A stretch of 19,206 bases of DNA from GCA-2746235 sp049609225 (GTDB lineage: Bacteria; Planctomycetota; UBA1135). This document shows positions 6,160 through 14,024 of this stretch, piece by piece. The notes below the pieces were generated by a model. That model was not told the DNA's origin. It saw only the letters and a program-made list of their open reading frames with translations, and did not search any database. Positions within the stretch are counted from its first letter, which is position 1; each line of letters starts with the position of its first letter. The position numbers and the translations under genes are program-made. Location of the stretch: positions 1 to 19,206 of the forward strand of contig JBMYYH010000054.1 in assembly GCA_049609225.1 (NCBI GenBank), in the 5' to 3' direction.

Positions 6160-7631
6160 GCCGACGCCTTCGTCTCGGCATCCTCACAGCCTTCGCCGCA
6201 ACCTGTGGCCTCCTGCTGACGCTGTTGTTGCTGTACACCTTCTCGCGCCCCGGCCTACGTACTCGCTGGGACTTGAGCAGCACGCGCAACGGCGGCCTCA
6301 GTGAGCGCACAGTGCAGGCCCTGCAAGCTCTTCCGGAAGGCGCCAAACTCACGGCCTTCCTGCTGCCCGAAGACGAGAGCAATCGCTGGTTCAACAGCAC
6401 CGTCTACCCGCAGGCCTTCCAACTGCTGCGTGCGTTGATCGACGATGCCGCAGTCCGCTCCGGCGGCAAACTCGAGGTCCTGATCCTCGATCAAAGCAGT
6501 CCCTTGGTCGCCCGCGAACGCGAGGTCAACCGCCTCGAACGTCAGCCGGGGGAGACCTTGATCCTCGAGATCGACGACAACCGTCGGGTCCTGGCCTTCG
6601 AAGAGTTGTTCCAGATCCTGCGCGCCACACCCGACGGCAGCCCTGCACGCATCCTGCAGGAACGGGTCGAAGCCGCGCTGGGGGATACCGCCATCAGCCT
6701 CGCTGCTGGTTCCGTCCCCAAGGCTGCCATCGTGACGGGATATGGACAAGGCGAGATCTCCGATCCGAGTACGCTCCTGCCACTTGCCGAACTCCTGTTG
6801 CGTGAGAACTGGGAAGTCGTCGCGGTGCAGGGGCCAGAAGAAGCTCTCACCCAAGAGGCCGATCTTCTCATCTTCGCCGGACAACCACGCCCCTTCCTGC
6901 CCTCCGACGCCACCGCGATGGAGCAGTGGTTGGTCGAGGATCGCCCGGTCCTGCTGGCGCTTGGGCCGAATGCACCGGCGCCGGCCGTCGACACCTGGAA
7001 CACCCTGCTCGCCGACCGCGGAACCGGTTTCGGCGATGGCCTGGTATGCGAGCCGATCCGCGTCCTCGGGGAACTCATCACCGGACGAAGCGACAACGCT
7101 CAACTTGAGATCAGTGGAGAGCAGTTGAGCAGTCAACATGCCATCACGCGACCGTTGATTGAAGCCAAACGCTTCCTGCTGTTCGTGGGCATCCGACCTG
7201 TGACCTTTGAATCCGGCAGCAACGACTTCACCCAAGAACGTTTGGTGCGCAGTGGTCCCTTAGCTTGGATCGAGAATCCACAAGGCAACCTCTTCTCGCA
7301 GGACCCAGGTGAGCCCGTGGGCGTGGTCCCCATGGCCGTCGCCGCCGAACGCTGGAGTGCCGGCGTCGAAGGCAGGCATGGGCGCGTCGTCACGCTCGGA
7401 AGCGCGGAGGTCCTGCGTTCCGCATTGACTTACAATCGTGAGTTCGTCGCCGGGGCGCTGGCATGGTTGCACGGCGGCAACGACAAGGAGCGTGGGCTCG
7501 TCGGACTCGGCGAACTTCCGTTCCGGCCCGAACGCGCCGCCATGGCACGTATCCATAACATCAGCGTGTTCGGCATCCCTGGTGTGACCTTCCTGATTGG
7601 ATTCTGGATCTACTGGAGAAGAAGACGATGA
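6156..7631 (+). CDS. Gldg-like ABC transporter auxiliary protein
   Basis: This 491-residue membrane-anchored protein has an N-terminal transmembrane segment (about residues 6-28), then the family hallmark RWDLSSTRNGGLSERTVQAL, a large extracytoplasmic region and a C-terminal transmembrane helix (VFGIPGVTFLIGFWIYW) ending in RRRR. This is the GldG / ABC_transp_aux (PF09822-like) architecture; the family matches are from memory. Such proteins sit next to GldA/GldF-type ABC subunits and probably bind the substrate or load outside the membrane. The start is ATG 6156, overlapping the permease stop, with AGGAGG at 6142-6147. The stop overlaps the DUF4340 gene in ATGA. The load is not identifiable from the sequence. 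Confidence 0.88.
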   Translation: MSRRLRLGILTAFAATCGLLLTLLLLYTFSRPGLRTRWDLSSTRNGGLSERTVQALQALPEGAKLTAFLLPEDESNRWFNSTVYPQAFQLLRALIDDAAVRSGGKLEVLILDQSSPLVAREREVNRLERQPGETLILEIDDNRRVLAFEELFQILRATPDGSPARILQERVEAALGDTAISLAAGSVPKAAIVTGYGQGEISDPSTLLPLAELLLRENWEVVAVQGPEEALTQEADLLIFAGQPRPFLPSDATAMEQWLVEDRPVLLALGPNAPAPAVDTWNTLLADRGTGFGDGLVCEPIRVLGELITGRSDNAQLEISGEQLSSQHAITRPLIEAKRFLLFVGIRPVTFESGSNDFTQERLVRSGPLAWIENPQGNLFSQDPGEPVGVVPMAVAAERWSAGVEGRHGRVVTLGSAEVLRSALTYNREFVAGALAWLHGGNDKERGLVGLGELPFRPERAAMARIHNISVFGIPGVTFLIGFWIYWRRRR

Positions 7632-8935
7632 CCCCAACCCGCCTTTTCCTTCTTTGCATTCTCCTGCTCGGCGCAGGGGGAGGCCTTTGGTGGCTGGCCC
7701 AATCGCAGGGCGAAGCCAAACCCGTCATGGAGCTTCCGGAAGTCACGGAAGGTGCGCTTCTGCATGGCGACCCCGCGCAGTTGCAACGGCTGACTTTCGA
7801 GGAGCCTCGTTATGGCCGCACCATCGTGATCGGCCAGGAAGATGGGGAATGGAACATCCTGGAGCCATTGCGCGACCGTCCTGAACCCTTCGTGTTGACC
7901 GCTGCTCTGCAGGTGCTTTATGGCACCAACTGGGCCGCGAGTCCGGAAGAATGGCAGGGCCAAAGTGATGCCGACCTCGGTTTGGATCCACCGGCACTGC
8001 TGATTGAAGCGCGTTACGCCGATGACACCACCGAGACCTTGCTCGTCGGCGCCGAAGAGGCCAGCGGCAATTGGCGCGTGGCCAAGCGTGAGGAGGATCT
8101 ACTCCGCTTCACCATTCCGTCTTATCGCAAGGTGGCACGGCCCTTGGGGCAATGGCGCGACCACCGCCTGCACTCATTAGGTGCTGGCATCACTGGCCTC
8201 AGCTGGGAGCCGGTGGAAGGCGATCGCCTTAGTGTCAAGAAGACCGCCGATGGTTGGAACCTCAGCGAACCGGTGAAGTCGCCTCTGGAAGAACGGTCCT
8301 TGCCTTTCCTGCTGTCCCTGCTGGGAGCCCGCGCGGAAGGGATCGGAGAAGAGCCGGTGCCGACCATTCCGGAAGATCGTCGCAAGGGCACCCTGACCTT
8401 ACGCAAAGGTTCCGAAGAGATCGTGCTCGAGATCTACCGTGTCGGCGTGGTGTCGGAAGAGCGGGATTACCTGCTCTCCTACGACATCCCGAACTTCCGG
8501 TTCCTCGAGATGGATCTCGAGGATCTCATCAGTCGTCGTATCCTGCAGGTCAATCCGGATCGGATTGCATCGATTCGTGTGGTCGCTGGGGAACAGCTGG
8601 CTGATTTCCGTCGCTCCGCGGAAGGATGGGCGGTCTCCGGTAAGGATCTGGAACCGAAGTCCTCGGCCTTCGTGGAAGCCCTGCTCGGGCATGGCCAGAC
8701 CTTGGAACGAGGGGAAGAAGTTGCCCTGCCGGAAGGCGAGCCAGACGGCATGGTCATCTACTCGATCTCGCGGACGGCGTCGGCCAAGGGCAGCCAAGGC
8801 TTGCGTTGGTGGGTGGATGCCGAGGGTCGCAATCTGGTCTCTTCCTTGGAAGGGGATCGCGCCTATGTCTCCAGCATCAACTTCGCCCTAGGTGTGGGAA
8901 GTCTGTTCGAGGAGATGCCGGAAGCGCTGCAGTAA
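7628..8935 (+). CDS. DUF4340 domain protein of the Gldg-type ABC operon
   Basis: This 435-residue protein has one N-terminal hydrophobic segment (about residues 5-25, RLFLLCILLLGAGGGLWWL) that could be a signal anchor, followed by a long soluble extracytoplasmic region. Repeating beta-rich units such as LQRLTFEEPRYGRTIVIG, DGWNLSEPV and EGWAVSGKDLEP match the DUF4340 style, with motifs of the form 'I..I.......L.....gW.v'. Genes of this family regularly follow Gldg-like genes, and function is unknown. The start is ATG 7628, inside the upstream stop (ATGA), with GGAGAAG at about 7615-7621. It ends 11 bases from the convergent purN stop, and both stops lie in one palindrome. Confidence 0.85.
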   Translation: MTPTRLFLLCILLLGAGGGLWWLAQSQGEAKPVMELPEVTEGALLHGDPAQLQRLTFEEPRYGRTIVIGQEDGEWNILEPLRDRPEPFVLTAALQVLYGTNWAASPEEWQGQSDADLGLDPPALLIEARYADDTTETLLVGAEEASGNWRVAKREEDLLRFTIPSYRKVARPLGQWRDHRLHSLGAGITGLSWEPVEGDRLSVKKTADGWNLSEPVKSPLEERSLPFLLSLLGARAEGIGEEPVPTIPEDRRKGTLTLRKGSEEIVLEIYRVGVVSEERDYLLSYDIPNFRFLEMDLEDLISRRILQVNPDRIASIRVVAGEQLADFRRSAEGWAVSGKDLEPKSSAFVEALLGHGQTLERGEEVALPEGEPDGMVIYSISRTASAKGSQGLRWWVDAEGRNLVSSLEGDRAYVSSINFALGVGSLFEEMPEALQ

Positions 8936-8949
8936 GCCAGGCTGGCTTA
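8933..8949. repeat. Palindrome holding both stop codons of two convergent genes
   Basis: TAAGCCAG (8933-8940), a single G, and CTGGCTTA (8942-8949) form a perfect 8-bp-arm inverted repeat. Its left end is the TAA of the DUF4340 gene, and its right end is the TAA (read on the minus strand) of purN. As RNA it folds as a 7-bp stem with a 3-base loop. No T-run follows on either side, so it is at most a weak bidirectional terminator. Confidence 0.6.
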
Positions 8950-9564
8950 AGCCCACACGACTTCGCCGTCGGTCCAAGTCGCGCGGCCACTCAAGAGGTG
9001 CCCGATGGCTTCGGGGTAGGCTTCGCACTCGATCTCGAAGACCTTGCTGGCGATCACCTCCGGATCCTCGCCAGGAGTGATGGGCACCGCTGCCTGCAAC
9101 ACCACCGGCCCGAGGTCGTATTGACTGGTGGCGAAGTGCACCGTGCAACCACTCACCGCGACACCCGCCGCGGAAACGGCTTCATGCACGAAGTGTCCAT
9201 AGAATCCCTTGCCTCCGAAGGCCGGCAGCAAGGCGGGATGGATGTTCAAAACCTTGCCTTCCAACTCCAAGGGGATCGGCAACAACTGCAACCAACCGGC
9301 CAGGATGACGAGATCCGGTTGCGCTTCCAGAATCGCTCCAAGCAGACGATGTTCGCGTCCTTCGCGGTCCGGATAAGACTCGCGGCTGATCACCAAGACA
9401 TCCAAGCCGAGGTCGCGGGCGCGTTGGGTCGCTCCGAGGTCGGCCTTCGAAACGATCACCAGGACGATGCGCGCATCCAGGCTACCGGCGAGAATGCGTT
9501 GCTGCAGGTTCTCTAGGGTGCGGCCACCGCCCGAAGCGAGGACCACCAGACGCGCGGGCATCAT
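8947..9564 (-). CDS. purN: Phosphoribosylglycinamide formyltransferase (GAR transformylase 1)
   Basis: This 205-residue enzyme uses 10-formyltetrahydrofolate to formylate GAR in step 3 of purine synthesis. The catalytic triad is visible: N107 and H109 in NIHPALLPAFGGKG, and D150 in SQYDLGPVV. Other family signatures are LVVLASGGGRTLENL near the start and LAGWLQLLP. The start sits in ATGATG: the ATG at 9564 overlaps the upstream kinase stop (ATGA). The second ATG at 9561 would make the catalytic residues N106 and H108, matching the E. coli numbering. A longer frame to 9603 is inside the kinase gene. It is the last gene of a three-gene reverse operon with yggS and a Ser/Thr kinase, not with other purine genes. 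Confidence 0.93.
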   Translation of the reverse strand: MMPARLVVLASGGGRTLENLQQRILAGSLDARIVLVIVSKADLGATQRARDLGLDVLVISRESYPDREGREHRLLGAILEAQPDLVILAGWLQLLPIPLELEGKVLNIHPALLPAFGGKGFYGHFVHEAVSAAGVAVSGCTVHFATSQYDLGPVVLQAAVPITPGEDPEVIASKVFEIECEAYPEAIGHLLSGRATWTDGEVVWA

Positions 9565-12128
9565 GGCAACAGGCCCCAAGTCGCGCGGCCGTCGGAGCTC
9601 CACACACTCAAGAGCGAGAAGTGGTTCTGCAATCCTTGCGCGTGTAGATAGGCGCCATAGGGATCACCTTCCGCAAGTCGGTTGGCAAGGTCCATCAACT
9701 CTTGGATGGCCTGCAACTCGGCTTGGGCAGGATCGCCTTCCGCGAAGTTGGCGTCGGCGAGGGCCTGCTGCCAAACCAGGCTCAAAGAAGCGAGGTCGGT
9801 CGCCGTTTGGGCATCTGGAGTGGAGGACCAACCTGCCACTACCCGCGCAAGGCTGCGTGAGGCGACGGCCAAAAGAAGCGCCTGACGTTGCGCCAATGGT
9901 TGATCCTTGCCGAAGGCCGCATCCATCAGTGGTATCAACACCGCCGGGTCTTCATAAAGAGACCACGGATCCAATCGCGCTACGCGTTCACCGCGCACCT
10001 GCACCATCAAAGCCAAGCCTTCTGCGCTGGCTCCGGTGACGAATGCACGACGTCCTTCCAAAGCCTCGTTGACCGGCAGCATGTCCGAGGTATTAAGCTT
10101 CTCGAACAGCGCATCCTGCACGGCGCCGGCCTGCTCCAACAGGCTGACCCGTTGCTGCAAGGCAAGCTGCAGATCCGCATGCGTGCAGGCATCGGCCATC
10201 GCCTGCAACTGCACAGCAGCACTCTGAAACTGCCACCGGTCGAGGTCGGGGAGGACATCCCGATTCATGGCGGCCAGGGTGGCGGCGCGGGCCAAGGCGA
10301 AGTCTCTGGCTGCAGCAGTCTGTTCCGAAAGCATGCGGGCCGCAGTCAAGCCATCGACTAAGGCTGTCCATTCCGCTGGCACTTCCGGTGCCTGCGCGAA
10401 GGAAGCGCGCATGGCCTGCTCCGACGCCTCCGCCGTTGCCCACTTTTCCTCCGTCAGTGCGACGCCATGCTCGGCACCCCAAAGACCAAAGGCCGTGGTC
10501 GCTGCCTGATCCACGCGAGTGCGCAAAGGAGGCAACCATTCCGCCGGCAGACTCGACGTCGCGAGGAGGGCCAGGCACTGCCCGAACTCCTTGGCTTCCA
10601 GATGTCCAGCCAGGCTCACTTCCAAAGCAGCGAGGATCTCGCGTTCCGCCGCGAAGGGATCTTCCACTGCGACATCCACTTCCGGCTGCTCCGGCAACGA
10701 GGCCAGACGCTCAATTTCCGTTTCAGCCTCCAGGGTGTAATCCGAATCCGGATAGGTGGCCAGGAACTCCTGCAAGGCGGTGGTCCGTCCTTCTCCTTCC
10801 TCAACCGCCATCGCCGTAGTGAAAGCCAATTGCAACTCCAGCAGAGCCGCACGTTCACGGTTGGCCGCGGCATCTGGATTCTCCACTTCCACGATGACCT
10901 GTTCCGGCTCGGCATTGGGTTGTTCGCGCAAGGCAAAGAACAACGACACACCCACAGCCGCGACGGCAACCACACCCAAGCCTAGGATCAACCCGCGCGA
11001 GCGCTTGCCATCCAGGCGGTCGTGGACTTCATCGAGAATCTCCTGCGCATCCTGCGGACGATCGGCCGGATCCTTGGCCATCAGCCAATCGACCAGTTCC
11101 TGCACGCCCGCTGGCGCTTCCACGCCCGCATCCTTCAGACGCGGCACCGGATCATCCCGGTGTGCGCGCAAGATGTCGCGCACGGCAGCACCTTGATACG
11201 GAGTCTTGCCGGTCAACAAGCGATAAAGCGTGCAACCCAGGCTGTAGAAGTCACTGCGGTAATCGATCGCACCGCCACCGACGCACTCCGGTGCCATGAA
11301 GTGAGGAGTACCGCCCGCACTCTCGGACTCGACCATGCCACGGGTAGCAGCCATACCGAGATCCGCCAACTTGCAGCGACCGTCGACCGTCAGCATCAAG
11401 TTCTCAGGCTTGACGTCGCGGTGGACGAGTTGATGTTCCCGCGCGAACTGCAAGGCAGCCGTGGCATCGAGCACATACTCCAGAGCCTCTTGCCACGACA
11501 AGGTGGTCTGCTCCGCAAGCTTGCCTTCCAAGTCTCCGCCTGGAACCAACTCCATGGAGAAGAAGTGCAGACCGCGATCTTGGCCGACATCGTAGACCTG
11601 GACCAAGTTGGGGTGGGAGAGACGTCCGGCGGCAACGGCTTCGCGTTTGAACGAAGCGACGGCCAAGGGCGAACTCTTCGCAGCCTTGGGATCCAGCACC
11701 TTCAGCGCAACTTCGCGATCCAGGTTGATCTGCACCGCGCGGTACACCACCCCCATGGAACCGTTGCCCAGACGTGCGACCACCCGATGTCCGCCAAGTT
11801 CGGTACCGACGAGTGGATCTTCCACAACCGCCTTGCCCTCGGCGACCAGGGTCCAAACCCCAGACTGTCCTTGCGCCTCGACCTTGTTGCCGAACTCCAA
11901 TTCGACTTCGACCTTGCCGCCACCAAGCACGCAGCTGCCGCGTGCCTCCAGGTGGAGGCCACCTGCGCCGTTCTCCTGGACCAGGAAGCCATCGCGCTCG
12001 CCGGGATCCTGGTGCAGGCGATCCAGGCCACCGGAGCCAGAGACCACCAGGAACAGGGGTGCCCCCGTAAGGGTGAATGCGCCGCCTTGTTCCTCGGCGG
12101 GGGAGCTCCATTGAAGACGGACCGTCAC
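9561..12128 (-). CDS. Transmembrane Hanks-type serine/threonine protein kinase
   Basis: This 855-residue protein has four parts. Residues 1-110 form a beta-rich N-terminal domain I cannot identify; it looks faintly FHA-like but lacks the GRS signature. Residues about 113-375 are a kinase domain with the Gly loop G121-N-G123-S-M-G126, catalytic Lys K143 (VALKVLD), HRDVKPEN at H236-N243, DLG (in place of DFG) at D256 and MAPEC in the activation segment. The catalytic core appears complete and of the RD type. A single transmembrane helix spans about 380-400. Residues 401-855 form a long Ala/Glu/Leu-rich, probably helical extracytoplasmic region with short repeats of the kind seen in TPR-like proteins. 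The GTG start at 12128 overlaps the yggS stop (GTGA), and the stop overlaps purN (ATGA). Substrate and signal are unknown. Confidence 0.92.
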   Translation of the reverse strand: MTVRLQWSSPAEEQGGAFTLTGAPLFLVVSGSGGLDRLHQDPGERDGFLVQENGAGGLHLEARGSCVLGGGKVEVELEFGNKVEAQGQSGVWTLVAEGKAVVEDPLVGTELGGHRVVARLGNGSMGVVYRAVQINLDREVALKVLDPKAAKSSPLAVASFKREAVAAGRLSHPNLVQVYDVGQDRGLHFFSMELVPGGDLEGKLAEQTTLSWQEALEYVLDATAALQFAREHQLVHRDVKPENLMLTVDGRCKLADLGMAATRGMVESESAGGTPHFMAPECVGGGAIDYRSDFYSLGCTLYRLLTGKTPYQGAAVRDILRAHRDDPVPRLKDAGVEAPAGVQELVDWLMAKDPADRPQDAQEILDEVHDRLDGKRSRGLILGLGVVAVAAVGVSLFFALREQPNAEPEQVIVEVENPDAAANRERAALLELQLAFTTAMAVEEGEGRTTALQEFLATYPDSDYTLEAETEIERLASLPEQPEVDVAVEDPFAAEREILAALEVSLAGHLEAKEFGQCLALLATSSLPAEWLPPLRTRVDQAATTAFGLWGAEHGVALTEEKWATAEASEQAMRASFAQAPEVPAEWTALVDGLTAARMLSEQTAAARDFALARAATLAAMNRDVLPDLDRWQFQSAAVQLQAMADACTHADLQLALQQRVSLLEQAGAVQDALFEKLNTSDMLPVNEALEGRRAFVTGASAEGLALMVQVRGERVARLDPWSLYEDPAVLIPLMDAAFGKDQPLAQRQALLLAVASRSLARVVAGWSSTPDAQTATDLASLSLVWQQALADANFAEGDPAQAELQAIQELMDLANRLAEGDPYGAYLHAQGLQNHFSLLSVWSSDGRATWGLLP

Positions 12129-12820
12129 TTTGATTCTGGGTCGGGCGGGAAGATGGCGCGGCCGACGCGCACCAGATTAGCCCCTTCCTCCACCGCGGTC
12201 TCATAGTCTTGGCTCATGCCCATGGAAAGGAGGGCATCCGCGGGCAGGCGACCTTCGGTCTGCAGGGCAGCAAAATGACGGTGGATGAGGCTGAAATGAC
12301 GTCGGAGGGCGGCATCATCGGCTTCGGCTTGGGCCAATGTCATCAGACCTTGGAGCTGCACATGGGAACTGGCCAGGGTGGCGTCGACCAGGGCATCGAG
12401 GTCAGCGGGGGTGCAGCCATAGCGGCCGTCCTCCGGATGCGGATTGACCTGCAGCAGGGTGGGAAAGCGCGCCACGCCTGATTCCTCGAGCGCACGATCC
12501 ATGCGCTCGAGGGTCTTGGTCTCACCGAGAGCCTGATAAAGGCTGGATGCTTGCAGGCCACGACGGACCTTACGGCCTTGCAGGGGGCCCAAAAGATGCC
12601 ATTCTGCCTCGGGCAGGACCAATCGATGGGCCTCGAGGGCTTGCACTCGGTTATGCCCAAAGACGCGATGGCCTGCATCCCAAGCTTCCTGCAGCGTTTC
12701 CGGAGTGGCCGTCTTGGCCACAGCGACCAGTTGCACCGAATCCGCAGCGCGGCCAGAGGCTGAGGCAGCAGCATCGAGGCGTTGACGGATCTCCTGCAGG
12801 CGGTCGGCGGTTGGGTTCAT
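12125..12820 (-). CDS. yggS: YggS/PROSC-family pyridoxal phosphate homeostasis protein
   Basis: This 231-residue PLP-binding protein has an alanine-racemase-like fold and no known catalytic role; the family buffers PLP supply. The PLP lysine is K36 in LVAVAKTATPE. The phosphate-binding end is well conserved (LSMGMSQDYETAVEEGANLVRVGRAIF). Two usual motifs differ: FGENRVQE is FGHNRVQA here, and IGxLQxNK is LGPLQGRK. The overall fit remains convincing. It is the first gene of the reverse operon, with the start at ATG 12820 and AGGA about 12 bases upstream, slightly far. It is divergent from ald, itself concerned with alanine metabolism, across a 74-base gap. Confidence 0.93.
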   Translation of the reverse strand: MNPTADRLQEIRQRLDAAASASGRAADSVQLVAVAKTATPETLQEAWDAGHRVFGHNRVQALEAHRLVLPEAEWHLLGPLQGRKVRRGLQASSLYQALGETKTLERMDRALEESGVARFPTLLQVNPHPEDGRYGCTPADLDALVDATLASSHVQLQGLMTLAQAEADDAALRRHFSLIHRHFAALQTEGRLPADALLSMGMSQDYETAVEEGANLVRVGRAIFPPDPESK

Positions 12821-12831
12821 GGAATCTGAGG

Positions 12832-12850
12832 TTCCTGATGATGCCAGGAA
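12832..12850. promoter_or_regulatory. Inverted repeat between yggS and ald, candidate operator
   Basis: TTCCTG (12832-12837), a 7-base spacer and CAGGAA (12845-12850) form a perfect inverted repeat of 6-bp arms in the 74-base divergent gap. A TAGAAT at 12861-12866 could be the ald -10 box, but no good -35 lies 16-18 bases upstream; the repeat occupies that region. This is where a regulator of either gene could bind. It is not assigned to a known regulator. Confidence 0.4.
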
Positions 12851-12894
12851 GGCGACACACTAGAATCCTGGGCTCTCCCCATCAAGGAGTCCCC

Positions 12895-14013
12895 ATGATT
12901 CTCGGCATTCCCAAGGAAATCAAGGTCCTCGAGGCGCGCGTTGCACTGACGCCGGCCGGGGCACAAGCACTCATCGAAGCAGGCCATGAGGTCCTCGTGG
13001 AAACGATGGCCGGTGATGGCTCTGGTTTCCCCGATGCGGAATACACCGCTGTCGGCGCGACCGTCCTGCAAGATGTCGAGGAACTTTGGGCCAAGGCCGA
13101 GATGATCGTCAAGGTCAAGGAGCCGCAGCCGGTCGAGATCGCGCGTGCCCGCCCTGGCCAGACCATCTTCACTTACTTCCACTTTGCCGCCGAGCGCCCA
13201 CTCACCGAAGGCATGCTGGCCTCTGGAGCGCACTGCTTCGCCTATGAGACCCTGGAAGTCGGACGCACCCTGCCGCTTTTAACTCCCATGTCGGAGGTCG
13301 CCGGCCGCATGTCGGTGCAGGAAGGTGCCAAAGCACTGCAAGCGCCCCAAGGCGGACGCGGCGTGTTGCTCGGCGGACTGCCGGGTGTGGCTCCCGCCCA
13401 CGTGATGATCCTCGGTGGCGGGATCGTCGGCACCCACGCCGCATGGATGGCTTGTGGCCTCGGCGCTAAGGTCACGATCCTTGATTTGGATCTCGAGCGT
13501 ATGCGTTACCTCGAAGAGGTGATGCCCGCCAACGTCACCACGGTGTTCTCCACTCGTCAGGCGATTCGCGAGCTTCTGCCGCAGACCGATTTGCTGATTG
13601 GCGCCGTGCTGATTCCAGGCGCACGTGCACCAAAGTTGGTGTTGGAGGAGGACCTCAAGCTGATGCCGGAGCGTTCAGTGATCGTGGACGTCGCGGTCGA
13701 CCAAGGCGGTTGCATCGAGACCTGCAAGCCGACCACGCACGAAGAGCCGACCTACGTCATCGATGGGGTGGTGCACTACTGCGTGGCCAACATGCCGGGA
13801 GCCGTCCCGCGCACCAGTACCTTCGGTTTGACCAACGCGACTCTGCCATATGTGCTGAAGTTGGCCAACCTTGGGCCCAAGGAAGCCGTCCTGCAGAACC
13901 CGCAGCTGGCTACCGCTGCCAACACCCTCGCGGGTAAGCTGACCAACGGTCCCGTCGCCGAAGCCTTCGACCTTTCATGGGAGAAGCCGGAAGACGTCGC
14001 CCGTAGTCTCTAG
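12895..14013 (+). CDS. ald: Alanine dehydrogenase
   Basis: This 372-residue NAD-dependent enzyme interconverts L-alanine with pyruvate, ammonia and NADH. Length and motifs match the family closely: MILGIPKEIK at the start, R15 in EARVALTP, substrate lysine K75 in KVKEP and catalytic H96 in YFHFA. The Rossmann motif is ILGGGIVGTHAAWMA, and PGAVPRTSTFGLTNATLPY is near the end. The ATG at 12895 is chosen over a longer frame from 12547 because homology starts there and AAGGAG at 12884-12889 lies five bases before it. It is divergent from yggS and followed after 11 bases by uppP, so the two may share a transcript. Possible roles are nitrogen assimilation or supplying alanine for peptidoglycan. Confidence 0.96.
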   Translation: MILGIPKEIKVLEARVALTPAGAQALIEAGHEVLVETMAGDGSGFPDAEYTAVGATVLQDVEELWAKAEMIVKVKEPQPVEIARARPGQTIFTYFHFAAERPLTEGMLASGAHCFAYETLEVGRTLPLLTPMSEVAGRMSVQEGAKALQAPQGGRGVLLGGLPGVAPAHVMILGGGIVGTHAAWMACGLGAKVTILDLDLERMRYLEEVMPANVTTVFSTRQAIRELLPQTDLLIGAVLIPGARAPKLVLEEDLKLMPERSVIVDVAVDQGGCIETCKPTTHEEPTYVIDGVVHYCVANMPGAVPRTSTFGLTNATLPYVLKLANLGPKEAVLQNPQLATAANTLAGKLTNGPVAEAFDLSWEKPEDVARSL

Positions 14014-14024
14014 AAGAACAGCTT

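Noticed and set aside
6255..7235. A 326-residue minus-strand frame opposite the Gldg-like gene
   Set aside because: Shadow of a real gene with matching start, ribosome binding site and ATGA junctions on the plus strand.
8806..9516. A 236-residue plus-strand frame spanning the DUF4340 end and purN
   Set aside because: It crosses the junction of two well-supported convergent genes and has no family signature.
11022..12206. A 394-residue plus-strand frame opposite the Ser/Thr kinase
   Set aside because: It mirrors the kinase codons, has no recognisable motifs and conflicts with the coupled reverse operon.
12829..12845. Sigma-54-like element before ald
   Set aside because: The GG to GC spacing is 11 rather than 10 and the surrounding bases do not match TGGCA or TTGC.
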